This document shows, one piece after another, positions 5,220 to 5,237 of a DNA stretch of 5,237 nt. Position 1 is the stretch's first letter. Each line of letters begins with the position of its first letter. The notes beneath the pieces are model-generated. The model had not been told where the DNA came from and made no database searches. It worked only from the letters and a program-made list of their open reading frames with translations. Both the position numbers and the translations under genes were made by a program. Source of the stretch: Pseudomonadota bacterium. GTDB lineage: Bacteria > Pseudomonadota > Gammaproteobacteria > Xanthomonadales > Xanthomonadaceae. The stretch spans positions 1 to 5,237 of the forward strand of contig JAFAFD010000402.1 of the NCBI GenBank assembly GCA_023423675.1, given 5' to 3'.

Positions 5220-5237
5220 GTAGCGCCGGGCCATGCC
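5220..5237 (+). repeat. Start of a SMAG-type (GTAG) palindromic REP element, cut by the window edge
   Basis: The last 18 bases read GTAGCGCCGGGCCATGCC: the GTAG head followed by the left arm and turn of a GC-rich palindrome (GCCGGGC, CAT, GCC, with the remaining right arm CGGC predicted just outside). This matches what I recall of the SMAG repeats scattered between genes in Stenotrophomonas maltophilia. Only part of the stem is visible. Confidence 0.6.

Noticed and set aside
5187..5234. Upstream extension of ftsE to ATG 5234
   Set aside because: The 16 added residues derive from the SMAG repeat and do not fit the FtsE N-terminus.

Overview
The window looks like a chromosomal segment from a high-GC gammaproteobacterium of the Xanthomonadaceae, most likely Stenotrophomonas. 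Two things point there: strong G/C bias at third codon positions in the conserved genes, and a right edge that matches the start of a GTAG-headed palindromic repeat (the SMAG/REP family of Stenotrophomonas). The species is inferred, not proven.

Layout from left to right. (1) Positions 1-1279, minus strand: the first 426 codons of a secreted protein with an N-terminal signal peptide and a Leu/Asn/Val/Thr-rich body that resembles the C-terminal domain of TadG-like Flp-pilus proteins. Its 3' end is outside the window. (2) Positions 1280-1593: a 314-bp divergent intergenic region with a good sigma70-type promoter candidate facing left and three inverted repeats packed into about 130 bp. (3) Positions 1594-1956, plus strand: a small Cro/CI-type (XRE) DNA-binding regulator, divergent from the secreted protein and therefore a candidate regulator of it. 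(4) Positions 1975-5186, minus strand: a compact four-gene block transcribed right to left, ftsE - ftsX - tandem-receiver response regulator - ung, with gaps of only 3, 7 and 10 nt. The regulator gene and ung converge, with 18 nt between their stop codons. (5) Positions 5187-5237: the ftsE upstream region, with a -10-like element unusually close to the ATG and the start of the SMAG repeat.

How the genes may work together. FtsE and FtsX form the membrane ABC complex that controls septal peptidoglycan hydrolysis during division. The response regulator carries an intact C-terminal receiver and a degenerate N-terminal receiver, has no output domain, and appears to be cotranscribed with ftsEX and with the uracil-DNA glycosylase gene ung. 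This puts cell division, a signalling protein and base-excision repair in one transcription unit; the functional link is inference. The left pair (secreted TadG-like protein plus XRE regulator) looks like a separate accessory unit. No transposase, tRNA, rRNA or CRISPR array was seen.
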